Positions 1-6,481 are shown, counted from the first letter of the stretch. The stretch is 7,776 nucleotides of DNA from Propionibacteriaceae bacterium (GCA_027353565.1 DAIEHO010000212.1:1-7776); one strand, 5' to 3'. Translations and numbers: made by a program. Notes: generated from the letters alone by a model not told the origin.

Positions 1-935
1 CCCTGGGCGACCCGGAGGGACGCCGCGTCCATGAGCTCGATGACCGTGAGGCCCGAGTCGACCAACGCGGGCAGAGCCTCGGTCGCGGTCGCGAGCGAGG
101 GAAAGGTGAGCAGGGCGGTACCGACGTGCGCCGGGACCGGGAGCGTCCGGAAACGGGCTTCGGCGATGAAGCCCAGCGTGCCCTCGCTGCCGACGAGCAG
201 GTGGGCGAGGATGTCGAGCGGGTCCTCGTAGTCGAGCAGCGCGTTGACCGCGTACCCCATCGTGTTCTTCATCGAGAACCTGCGGCGTACGGTCTCGGCC
301 ATCGCCGGGTCGGAGCTGACGCGGGCGTGCAGGGTGGCCAGGCCCGCGTAGAGGCCCGGCTCAAGCCGGCGAAGCTTCTCCCCCGCCTTGGGCGCGCCCG
401 TGTCGAGGATCGTGCCGCTGGGGAGGACCACGACGAGGGAGTCGAGGGTCGCGTACGGGTTCGCGTGGGTCCCGCACGTCATGCCCGACGAGTTGTTCGC
501 GACGATCCCACCGATCGTGCACGCGATCTCCGACGCGGGATCGGGTCCGAGCACGCGGCCGTGCCGGCGCAGCGCGGCGTTGGCGCGGTTGACCGTCGTG
601 CCGGGGCCGGCGGTGAGAACGGAGCCGTCAGGGGTAAGGGAGACGGTGCGGAAGTGGTGGCGGGTGTCGATGAGGATGTCGGAGGTGCCGGCCTGGCCTG
701 ACAGAGACGTGCCACCCGCGCGGAACGTCACCGCACGGCCGGCGGATTTGGCGGCCCGGAACAGGGCGGCGACCTGGGCGGCGCTCGTCGGCGTGGCCAC
801 GGCGTAGGGAACGAGCTGGTAGTGGGAGGCGTCATGAGCGTACGCGTGGCGGTCGATGGCCCGGCGGCTGATCGCGACGGACTCGGCGAGCCCCGGCAGG
901 ATCGGCGCCTCCTCCAGTTTCGGATGTGTGCTCAC
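1..935 (-). CDS. FAD-binding oxidoreductase, large D-lactate dehydrogenase/glycolate oxidase type (partial, 3' end outside window)
   Basis: The first 311 residues are visible; the C-terminus lies beyond the left edge. This is the FAD-binding PCMH/VAO-type domain that oxidises 2-hydroxyacids such as D-lactate. Visible hallmarks are GGTSLSGQ (residues 74-81, FAD pyrophosphate loop), GPDPASEIACTIGG (about 130-143) followed by NNSSGM, and GSEGTLG (249-255). The SMKNTMGY stretch (about 221-228) and the wording around GPDPAS resemble the long family of roughly 900-1000 residues, in which a C-terminal Fe-S (cysteine-rich) domain follows the FAD half; that half is not visible, so the fusion is inferred. 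There is no signal peptide, so the protein is probably cytoplasmic or membrane-peripheral. The GTG start at 935 begins the protein about 45 residues before the FAD domain. It has a weak AGGG 8 nt upstream, or may be leaderless (see the box at 943-948). The gene diverges from the DoxX-like gene. The oxidase family is confident; the substrate is unknown. Confidence 0.88.
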   Translation of the reverse strand, partial: MSTHPKLEEAPILPGLAESVAISRRAIDRHAYAHDASHYQLVPYAVATPTSAAQVAALFRAAKSAGRAVTFRAGGTSLSGQAGTSDILIDTRHHFRTVSLTPDGSVLTAGPGTTVNRANAALRRHGRVLGPDPASEIACTIGGIVANNSSGMTCGTHANPYATLDSLVVVLPSGTILDTGAPKAGEKLRRLEPGLYAGLATLHARVSSDPAMAETVRRRFSMKNTMGYAVNALLDYEDPLDILAHLLVGSEGTLGFIAEARFRTLPVPAHVGTALLTFPSLATATEALPALVDSGLTVIELMDAASLRVAQ

Positions 936-942
936 GGGCTCG

Positions 943-948
943 ACCCTA
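943..948 (-). promoter_or_regulatory. Candidate -10 box (TAGGGT) for a leaderless FAD-oxidoreductase transcript
   Basis: On the minus strand TAGGGT matches the actinobacterial -10 pattern TANNNT. It ends 7 nt before the GTG at 935, so transcription would begin at or within a base of the start codon. This is the known geometry of leaderless actinobacterial genes. No good -35 is seen about 17 nt upstream. The AGGG within the box could instead act as a weak ribosome-binding site, which would require a promoter further upstream. Inference from position and motif only. Confidence 0.4.
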
Positions 949-1066
949 CGCCGCTGCGACGAGGGCCTATTCGGACGGCACGCGCGACGGGCTCCCTGAG
1001 CAACGCTGAGCCGAGTGGGACGATGGCACTGTCTGACCACCCGAGGATCTGGACCGAGGAGAAGCC

Positions 1067-2509
1067 GTGACGAACCAACCGGACGAGTCGCATCCGCTGC
1101 GGAAGAGCGTGGACGAGGCCATTTCGTGGTTCACCCAGACAGATGAGCCCCCCGAGGCCCCCCCTGTGCCGGTGGCCGAGCAGAGCGCCCCTGTCGTCGA
1201 GAGGCCGGCCCCGGTCGTTGAAGGCAGTGCCCCGACGCTCGAGGAGCGTACGCCGGTGGCTGAGCCGGGGGCCGTCATGACGCCCGCTGCGGTCAGCGAG
1301 CCGACAACCTCAGAGCCCGTGGTGAGGGAGGCCGTTGTGCCCGCCGAGCCCGCGCCCGCCGTGGTGACGCCGGCCGGCGCACCGGCCGGGCCGGCCGCAG
1401 CGTTCGGCACCGTGCCGGTTGGCGGCGAACCCGACATCGCCCCGGAGCGCGTGTACGAGGCCGACGAGTTCAGCTCGCACCCGGTCGTCCCGGAACCGTA
1501 CGAGCCCGAGCCCGCCGACGTCGCCACCGAGCGCGTGAGCGAAGCCGACGACTTCATGCCGGCACACGCAGTCGCGGCACCCGCACCCGTGGCCCCGGAG
1601 CCTGTCGTGGCCGCTGAGCCCGCAGTCGCACCCGTCGGCACACAGCCTGTGGTGGCGGCACCGGTCGCGAACCCGGTCGAGCCCGGCGCCGTAGAGGAGC
1701 CGACGCGGATCCACCCCATCGAACCGCCGTCGTCGTGGGCCGAGGTGCACCCGGAGCCCCACCTGATCCCGGAGAACGCGATCGACTCCGAGGCCGAGAC
1801 CACCGGGTCCCAGCGCTCGCTGTTCCGTGACGAGGCCCCCAGTGTGGCGCTTCCCCTGGGCGCCGCGGCCGCTGGCGCTGCCGGGTTCACCGCGACCGCT
1901 CAGGTCCCCGGAGCCCCCGTAACGGGGCACACCGCGGTGCTCGACGCGCAGGAGATGGCACGGCTGCGCCGCGAGGAGCGCGCGGCACGCGACCGTCAGC
2001 TGGGCAAGGTGATCGCCGCACCCGACACGGACGAGCCGATGGTCACCCGGTTCTCCACACCCAGCACGTACAAGGGACTTCCGTCGTTCGGCCTCGTGGT
2101 GTTCCGCCTCGTCATCGCAGCAGTGGTCGGAATCCGCGCCTACCAGCACATCACCCACCTCACCGCGACCCGGGACATGTGGGCCGCGACCATCATGCCG
2201 AGCCCGGGGATCGTCGCGTACGCGCAGATCGGGCTCGAGATCGCGATCACGGTCATGCTGCTGATAGGACTGGGCACCCGGATCGCCGGGCTTGCGCTGA
2301 CGTTGCTCTCGATCGCTGTCCTCGTGTTCGTGCAGTGGGGCGTCGTCAGCCCGTTCCAGCCGGGAGCCACCGACTTCATCGGGGTCGTCGAGGTCCTGCT
2401 CGCGGGCACGGGCCTTCTGCTCGCGACCGTGGGCGGTGGCCGCATCGCGTTCGACGGCGCCATCCACAGTGGCCGTATCCGCCGCAAGAACGACAAGCTC
2501 TTCTCGTAG
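1067..2509 (+). CDS. DoxX-like membrane protein with long Pro/Ala/Glu-rich N-terminal region
   Basis: 480 residues starting at GTG 1067, with GAGGAG (1056-1061) 5 nt upstream. The C-terminal part (about 339-460) has four hydrophobic segments, near 340-360, 380-401, 405-426 and 437-456, in the arrangement of DoxX/DoxD-like four-helix membrane proteins. It ends in a basic cytoplasmic-type tail (RIRRKNDKLF). DoxX proteins have been linked to redox and thiol stress or oxidase complexes, but this one's role is unknown. Residues 1-20 could form a short amphipathic helix. About 30-280 is low-complexity Pro/Ala/Val/Glu, probably disordered, and contains two related blocks, ERVYEADEF (127-135) and ERVSEADDF (155-163). 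About 293-312 is a charged, probably helical segment rich in Arg and Glu. Typical DoxX proteins have only about 130-180 residues, so the extension is the unusual feature. It has no signal peptide, so the long region is probably cytoplasmic. The gene stands alone, divergent from the oxidoreductase and convergent with tmk. Confidence 0.85.
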   Translation: MTNQPDESHPLRKSVDEAISWFTQTDEPPEAPPVPVAEQSAPVVERPAPVVEGSAPTLEERTPVAEPGAVMTPAAVSEPTTSEPVVREAVVPAEPAPAVVTPAGAPAGPAAAFGTVPVGGEPDIAPERVYEADEFSSHPVVPEPYEPEPADVATERVSEADDFMPAHAVAAPAPVAPEPVVAAEPAVAPVGTQPVVAAPVANPVEPGAVEEPTRIHPIEPPSSWAEVHPEPHLIPENAIDSEAETTGSQRSLFRDEAPSVALPLGAAAAGAAGFTATAQVPGAPVTGHTAVLDAQEMARLRREERAARDRQLGKVIAAPDTDEPMVTRFSTPSTYKGLPSFGLVVFRLVIAAVVGIRAYQHITHLTATRDMWAATIMPSPGIVAYAQIGLEIAITVMLLIGLGTRIAGLALTLLSIAVLVFVQWGVVSPFQPGATDFIGVVEVLLAGTGLLLATVGGGRIAFDGAIHSGRIRRKNDKLFS

Positions 2510-2525
2510 GTCCAGGCTGGCCCAC

Positions 2526-2558
2526 GACCGCCGTACAGCGACACGCTGTGCGGCGGTT
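2526..2558. terminator. Strong bidirectional stem-loop between convergent genes
   Basis: Arms CCGCCGTACAGC (2528-2539) and GCTGTGCGGCGG (2545-2556) pair over 12 positions with one G-T wobble, around the 5-nt loop GACAC. A further A-T pair (2527/2557) and a G-T pair (2526/2558) extend the stem. It sits 17 nt after the DoxX-like stop and 24 nt beyond the tmk stop. It could therefore end transcription in both directions. No T-tract follows on either side, as is common for actinobacterial terminators. Confidence 0.75.
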
Positions 2559-2581
2559 CGCGTGTGAGCACCGTGCACGGC

Positions 2582-3193
2582 TCAGGGCAGGAGGGTCTCC
2601 ACCCGAGCCCTGATCGCAGCCTCGATCGCGTCGCGGTCCTCGCGGCCCTGCAGGACGAGGTAGCGGGCGGGGGCCTGGGATGCGAGGTCGAGGAAGTACG
2701 AGCGGACGCGGGCGTGGAAGTCCGCACCGGCCGACTCCATGCGGTCGAGGTCCGTCTTCTCGCCCAGGGCCCTCTCGACCGGTACGTCGAGGACGACGGT
2801 GAGGTCGGGGACGAGCGCCCCGGTCGCCCAGTCGGCGAGGCCACGGATCTCGTCGGCATCCTGCGACCGGCCCGCCGCCTGGTACGCGATCATCGAGTCC
2901 ACGTACCGGTCGCACACGACGACCTTGCCGGCCTCGAGGGCGGGACGCACGACCTCGTACACGTGCTGCGCCTTGTCGGCGGCATACAGCAGGGCCTCCG
3001 CGCGAGGAGTGATGTCACCGGACGACTGGTCGAGCACGAGCGTCCGGATGGTGGCGCCGAGACGGGTGTCGCCCGGTTCGTACGTGACGACGACCTCATG
3101 GCCCGCCTCTCGCAACCAGGCCGCGAGCCGGGTGAGCTGGGTCGACTTTCCGGCACCGTCCCCGCCCTCGAGGACGACGAACAGCCCCGGCAT
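2582..3193 (-). CDS. tmk: Thymidylate kinase (dTMP kinase)
   Basis: 203 residues, the usual family length. It phosphorylates dTMP to dTDP with ATP in the cytoplasm, an essential step in dTTP synthesis. Visible motifs are the P-loop GGDGAGKST (10-18), the EPGDTRLG segment (39-46, corresponding to the EPGGT dTMP-binding loop), the DRY motif (95-97) in VVVCDRYVDS, and the lid region near 141-163 with R141 and R151. The residue before EPG is Tyr38, where E. coli has Arg; actinobacterial relatives often carry an aromatic residue there. The ATG start (3193) lies 2 nt after the topA stop, and its ribosome-binding site (AGAAGGG) lies inside the last topA codons, so translation is probably coupled and the genes are co-transcribed. 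In many actinomycetes holB (DNA polymerase III delta') follows tmk. Here the gene ends at a strong hairpin facing a convergent gene. The identification is firm. Confidence 0.96.
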   Translation of the reverse strand: MPGLFVVLEGGDGAGKSTQLTRLAAWLREAGHEVVVTYEPGDTRLGATIRTLVLDQSSGDITPRAEALLYAADKAQHVYEVVRPALEAGKVVVCDRYVDSMIAYQAAGRSQDADEIRGLADWATGALVPDLTVVLDVPVERALGEKTDLDRMESAGADFHARVRSYFLDLASQAPARYLVLQGREDRDAIEAAIRARVETLLP

Positions 3194-3195
3194 CG

Positions 3196-5985
3196 TCAGC
3201 CCTTCTTGGCTCGCGCCGTCACCGTACGCGCCGTCAGGGCTGTCGGCTTCTTGGCGGTCGCCGGATTCTTCGCCACGGCCGAGGCCTTCGTCGTAGCCGA
3301 GGCCTTCGTCGTAGCCGAGGTCTTCGTCGTCGCCGTGGCCTTCGTGGCTGCCGTCTTCTTCCCGGCCGGGGCGCTCCGACGAACGGGTGCCTTCTTCGGC
3401 GCCGGGCCCTTCGCACGCTTGTCGGCGAGAAGCTCGGCGGCGCGTTCCGGGGTCAGCTCCTCGACGTCGTCGTCCTTGCGCAGCGTGGCGTTGGTCGTGC
3501 CGTCGGTGACGTATGGGCCGAAACGGCCGCTCTTGACGACCATCGGGGTGCCGGTCACGGGGTCGTTGCCGAGCTCCTTGAGCGGGGCGGCGGCCGCAGC
3601 CCGGCCCCGCTGCTTCGGCTGCGCATAGATGGCGAGCGCTTCCTCGAGCGTGACGTCGAAGATCTGGTCCTCGCTGGTGAGCGAGCGCGAGTCTGTGCCC
3701 TTCTTGAGATACGGGCCATAGCGGCCGTTCTGAGCCGTGACCGGCTCACCGTCGGCCTCGCCCACGATACGGGGCAGGCTCAGCAGCCGCATGGCGTCCT
3801 CGAGGGTGATGGTGTCGATCGACATCGACTTGAACAGCGAGCCCGTACGCGGCTTGGCCGTCTTCGGCGCGCCCTCTCCGAGGACCTCCGTCACGTACGG
3901 GCCGTAGCGGCCGTCCTTCGCGACGACCGGCAGCTTGGTGTCGGGTGCGATGCCGAGCTCCCGCTCCGCGGTGACAGGAGTGTCGAGCAGCTGGTGGGCG
4001 TACTCGGCGGTGAGCTCGTCGGGCGGCAGGTCCTCGGCCACGTTCGCGCGCCGACCGTCTGTGGTCTCGATGTACGTGCCGGAGCGCCCGACGCGGATCG
4101 TGATGTCGGGGTCGCCTGGGACGGGGAAGCTCGACAGGGCGCGAGCGTCGATGTCCCCGAGGTCGGTGACGGACTCGCGGAGGCCTTCGTCGCCCTCGGC
4201 GTCCGTCCCGAAGTAGAAGTCGTTCAGCACGGCCTTGCGGTCGGCACCACCGTTCGCGATCTCGTCGAGCGTCTGCTCCATGTCCGCGGTGAACGCGTAG
4301 TCGACCAGGTGGCCGAAGTGCTCCTCGAGGAGACGAGTGACGGCGAACGCGAGCCAGGTGGGTACGAGCGCCGAGCCCTTCTTGAAGACGTAGTCGCGAC
4401 TGGTGATCGTGCGGAGGATCGACGCGTACGTGCTCGGACGCCCGATCTCGAGCTCCTCGAGCTTGGCGACGAGGCTCGGCTCGGTGTAGCGGGCCGGAGG
4501 ACGGGTCTCGTGACCCGCCGGCACGACGTCGAGGACGTCCAGACCCTTGCCCACCGCCAGCTGCGGCAGCCGTGCCTGCGAGTCGTCGGAGGTCTCGTCG
4601 GGGTCGTCGTGCGCCTCGACATACGCCTTGAGGAAGCCGGGGAACGTGATCGTACGGCCCGATGCCGTGAGCGTGCACTCGGTGACGGTGCGGTCGAGGA
4701 CCGGGACGGCGGTGTGGGTGGCGGAGATCTGCACCGACATCGACTCGCCGGTGGCGTCGTTCATCTGGGAGGCGACCGTCCGCATCCACACGAGCTCGTA
4801 AAGGCGCCGCTGGTCACCGGTCAGCCCCGTCTCGGCCGGGCTCGCGAAGACCTCACCCGCAGGCCGGATCGCCTCGTGCGCCTCCTGGGCGTTCTTGACC
4901 TTCGACGCGTACACGCGGGGCTTGGCCGGGAGGTAGCTCGGGCCGTACAGGGCCAGTACCTGGGCCCGCGCCGCCGCGATCGCGGTGTCGGACAACGTGA
5001 CCGAGTCGGTACGCATGTACGTGATCCAGCCGCCCTCGTACAGGTCCTGGGCGACCGACATGGTCCGCTGCGCGGTGAAGCCGAGCTTGCGGCCGGCCTC
5101 CTGCTGGAGCGTCGTGGTGCGGAACGGGGCGTAGGGGCGTCGCGTGTACGGCTTGGCGTCCACGCTTGTCACAGCCACCTTCGCGCCCCGGATCGCTGTG
5201 GCGACGGTCTCAGCCGCGGTCTGGTCGAGGTGGACCAGCGTGCCGCGGAGGGTGCCTGCCGCAGTGAAGTCGCGGCCCTGCGCCACTCTCGTACCGCCGA
5301 CCGAGGTGAGGCGGGCGTTGAACGTGCTCGGGGTCGCTTCGGCACCGGCGTCGAGCGTGGCGTCGACGTCCCAGTAGGAGGAGGCGACGAAGCTGATCCG
5401 CTCGCGCTCGCGGTCGACGACCAGCCGGGTGGCGACGGACTGGACGCGGCCCGCGGACAGGCGCGGCATGACCTTGCGCCACAGCACCGGGCTGACCTCG
5501 TAGCCGTACAGGCGGTCGAGGATGCGGCGGGTCTCCTGAGCGTCGACGAGGTCGGTATCGAGCTCACGCGGGTTCGCGACGGCGTCGGCGATGGCCTGCG
5601 GAGTGATCTCGTGGAACACCATGCGCCGCGCCGGGACCTTCGGCTTGAGCTCCTGCAGCAGGTGCCACGCGATGGCCTCGCCCTCGCGGTCACCGTCGGT
5701 TGCGAGGAAGAGCTCGTCGGCGTCAGCCAGCCTCGCCTTGAGCAGCTTGATCGTGGCCTTCTTGTCGGCGGTCACCACGTACAGGGGGGTGAAGCCGTTG
5801 TCGACGTCGATGCCCGTCCGTGCCCACGGCTCCTTCTTGTACTTGTCCGGCACCTCACCCGCACTCGTCGGGAGGTCGCGGACATGTCCACGACTCGACT
5901 CGACGACGTAGCCAGCGCCGAGGTACGAAGCGATCTTGGTCGCCTTCGTAGGCGACTCGACGATCACGAGTCGGCGGCCAGCCAC
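3196..5985 (-). CDS. topA: DNA topoisomerase I (type IA)
   Basis: 929 residues from GTG 5985, close to the usual actinobacterial length. It relaxes negative supercoils by a transient 5'-phosphotyrosine nick. In order: TOPRIM domain at the N-terminus with Glu10 (VIVESPTKA) and the acidic triad D97, D99, E101 (DGDREGE); core domains with catalytic Tyr323 in GWITYMRTDS, with Arg325 beside it; the EIGRPSTYA segment (about 513-521); then C-terminal GRxGxY repeats near 631-640, 690-698, 752-760 and 818-826. The E. coli zinc-finger cysteines are absent. The last 75 or so residues (from about 855) are a Lys/Ala/Thr tail with 15 lysines, as in other actinobacteria, where such tails promote DNA binding and processivity. 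Start choice: GTG 5991 would give 931 residues, but it overlaps the ribosome-binding site AAGGAG (5991-5996); GTG 5985 lies 5 nt after it and gives MAGRRLVIVESP, the usual beginning. First gene of the topA-tmk unit. Confidence 0.95.
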   Translation of the reverse strand: MAGRRLVIVESPTKATKIASYLGAGYVVESSRGHVRDLPTSAGEVPDKYKKEPWARTGIDVDNGFTPLYVVTADKKATIKLLKARLADADELFLATDGDREGEAIAWHLLQELKPKVPARRMVFHEITPQAIADAVANPRELDTDLVDAQETRRILDRLYGYEVSPVLWRKVMPRLSAGRVQSVATRLVVDRERERISFVASSYWDVDATLDAGAEATPSTFNARLTSVGGTRVAQGRDFTAAGTLRGTLVHLDQTAAETVATAIRGAKVAVTSVDAKPYTRRPYAPFRTTTLQQEAGRKLGFTAQRTMSVAQDLYEGGWITYMRTDSVTLSDTAIAAARAQVLALYGPSYLPAKPRVYASKVKNAQEAHEAIRPAGEVFASPAETGLTGDQRRLYELVWMRTVASQMNDATGESMSVQISATHTAVPVLDRTVTECTLTASGRTITFPGFLKAYVEAHDDPDETSDDSQARLPQLAVGKGLDVLDVVPAGHETRPPARYTEPSLVAKLEELEIGRPSTYASILRTITSRDYVFKKGSALVPTWLAFAVTRLLEEHFGHLVDYAFTADMEQTLDEIANGGADRKAVLNDFYFGTDAEGDEGLRESVTDLGDIDARALSSFPVPGDPDITIRVGRSGTYIETTDGRRANVAEDLPPDELTAEYAHQLLDTPVTAERELGIAPDTKLPVVAKDGRYGPYVTEVLGEGAPKTAKPRTGSLFKSMSIDTITLEDAMRLLSLPRIVGEADGEPVTAQNGRYGPYLKKGTDSRSLTSEDQIFDVTLEEALAIYAQPKQRGRAAAAAPLKELGNDPVTGTPMVVKSGRFGPYVTDGTTNATLRKDDDVEELTPERAAELLADKRAKGPAPKKAPVRRSAPAGKKTAATKATATTKTSATTKASATTKASAVAKNPATAKKPTALTARTVTARAKKG
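3281..3352 (-). repeat. 18-bp tandem repeat in the topA tail
   Basis: Four consecutive 18-bp units on the plus strand: 3281-3298 and 3299-3316 are identical (GAGGCCTTCGTCGTAGCC), 3317-3334 differs at two positions, and 3335-3352 is more diverged. On the coding strand each unit encodes six residues of the type KASATT, placing one lysine every six residues in the topoisomerase tail. The unit keeps the reading frame, so gain or loss would lengthen or shorten the basic tail without a frameshift. Confidence 0.85.
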
Positions 5986-5990
5986 TGGCA

Positions 5991-5996
5991 CTCCTT
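5991..5996 (-). promoter_or_regulatory. Ribosome-binding site that decides the topA start
   Basis: AAGGAG on the minus strand is followed by TGCCA and GTG (5985). The last G of the site is the first base of the other in-frame GTG (5991), so that upstream GTG cannot be reached from this site at normal spacing. Confidence 0.8.
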
Positions 5997-6015
5997 AGGG
6001 TACGGAAACGTCGTC

Positions 6016-6021
6016 ACTGTA
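6016..6021 (-). promoter_or_regulatory. Candidate -10 box (TACAGT) of the topA-tmk promoter
   Basis: TACAGT on the minus strand fits TANNNT. Transcription would begin near 6009-6010 and give a leader of about 24 nt containing the AAGGAG site, a normal arrangement. No good TTGAC-like -35 is found at 17-19 nt; the spacer is filled by the 8-bp tandem repeat at 6024-6039. A second TANNNT match, TACCCT (5997-6002), lies too close to the start to leave room for the ribosome-binding site and is less likely. topA promoters in actinobacteria are known to respond to supercoiling; no evidence for or against that is visible beyond the poor -35. Confidence 0.4.
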
Positions 6022-6023
6022 GA

Positions 6024-6039
6024 CCAGAACCCCAGAACC
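6024..6039 (-). repeat. Tandem 8-bp repeat just upstream of the putative topA -10, with a distant inverted copy
   Basis: CCAGAACC occurs twice back to back on the plus strand (6024-6031, 6032-6039). Seven of the eight bases recur inverted as GTTCTGG at 6088-6094. The tandem pair lies 2 bp upstream of the candidate -10 box, where an activator, a repressor or DNA-conformation effects could act. No regulator with this site is known to me, so the binding role is inference. Confidence 0.45.
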
Positions 6040-6112
6040 GCCGTTTCACGCCCCCCGAACCCGGACATGGGCACCGCTCGGCGAGCAGTTCTGGAAAGCC
6101 CGATGAGCGCCC

Positions 6113-6135
6113 ACGGTCCCTCCGGAGGGGACCGT
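6113..6135. other. Perfect 8-bp inverted repeat in the topA upstream spacer
   Basis: ACGGTCCC (6113-6120) and GGGACCGT (6128-6135) pair perfectly around the 7-nt loop TCCGGAG, which itself contains the palindrome TCCGGA. It lies about 100 bp upstream of the putative topA start of transcription. No T-tract follows. It could be a terminator protecting topA from read-through, an operator, or an RNA element in a longer leader. Confidence 0.45.
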
Positions 6136-6182
6136 ACCGCGGCGCGAGAGAGCCCTTACGGCTGGGCGAGAGGACCCATAAC

Positions 6183-6253
6183 GCTCGGCACGACGTCATG
6201 TTCCGCTCGCCGACGGGCACGCGGTGGGGGCCTGACCTCGGCTCGGCACGACG
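6183..6253. repeat. Pair of 13-bp direct repeats
   Basis: GCTCGGCACGACG is found at 6183-6195 and again at 6241-6253, with start positions 58 bp apart. An exact 13-mer repeated within a spacer of this size is unlikely by chance even in GC-rich DNA. Function unknown. Confidence 0.5.
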
Positions 6254-6272
6254 GGCGCCCGCCTCGCATCCA

Positions 6273-6292
6273 GCTGCCCGAGGATGGGCAGC
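6273..6292. other. Perfect 7-bp hairpin bordering the 46-bp repeats
   Basis: GCTGCCC (6273-6279) and GGGCAGC (6286-6292) form a perfect stem with the 6-nt loop GAGGAT. It ends 5 bp before the first 46-bp repeat. It could terminate minus-strand read-through from the methyltransferase, although no T-tract follows. Confidence 0.45.
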
Positions 6293-6297
6293 CCGGT

Positions 6298-6404
6298 GTC
6301 CTGTCCTCTCGTCTGGTTTGGTTCGTCCGGTTCGGTCGGCCGCGTCCTGCCCTCTCGTCTGGTGTGGCTCGTCCGGTTCGGTCGGGCGGGTCCTGTCCGT
6401 CGCC
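6298..6404. repeat. 46-bp tandem repeat (about 2.3 copies) in an A-free tract
   Basis: Copy 1 is 6298-6343, copy 2 is 6344-6389, and a partial third copy begins at 6390 (GTCCTGTCCGTCGCC). Copies 1 and 2 agree at 41 of 46 positions. Within each unit GGTTCG-like hexamers recur at 9-bp spacing (GGTTCGTCCGGTTCGG in copy 1). The whole stretch 6291-6405 has no A on the plus strand, so RNA read towards topA would have no U for 115 nt. The period is not a multiple of three, so it is not a protein repeat. The repeat is seen directly; its function is unknown. Confidence 0.85.
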
Positions 6405-6445
6405 GAGCCTCGCCCCATCGCGCGGACCATCCTGTTGACCGAGGC

Positions 6446-6481
6446 GGGCCTTTGCAGCACCGAAGCCGAGCTGCAGGGCCC
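6446..6481 (-). terminator. Imperfect hairpin downstream of the methyltransferase gene
   Basis: GGGCC (6446-6450) pairs with GGCCC (6477-6481), and TGCAGC (6453-6458) pairs with GCTGCA (6470-6475). A TT/G internal loop lies between the two helices, and the apical loop is 11 nt. It starts 26 nt after the methyltransferase stop codon, a normal place for a factor-independent terminator, though there is no T-tract on the minus strand beyond it. Confidence 0.4.

Noticed and set aside
967..1890. 307-codon Ser/Thr/Gly/Ala-rich frame on the minus strand
   Set aside because: It is antisense to the Pro/Ala-rich coding region of the DoxX-like gene, and its repetitive composition is a by-product of that low-complexity sequence.
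1310..2578. 422-codon minus-strand frame over the DoxX-like gene
   Set aside because: Arg/Gly/His-rich shadow frame. It crosses the intergenic hairpin and overlaps a gene with a good ribosome-binding site and membrane segments.
2564..3628. 354-codon plus-strand frame over tmk and the end of topA
   Set aside because: It is antisense to tmk, whose P-loop and DRY motif are clear. Its hydrophobic repeat region is only the complement of the topA lysine tail repeats.
5997..6002. TACCCT as the topA -10 box
   Set aside because: It would start transcription at about 5990, leaving no room for the AAGGAG site that best explains translation. TACAGT at 6016-6021 gives a normal leader.
6298..6404. Possible CRISPR array
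   Set aside because: The 46-bp units are directly contiguous with no unique spacers, and no cas genes are present.
3994..6438. 814-codon open frame on the plus strand, antisense to topA
   Set aside because: The minus strand encodes an unmistakable topoisomerase I. The antisense product is an Arg/Gly/Val-rich composition with no recognisable domain, typical of shadow frames in GC-rich DNA.
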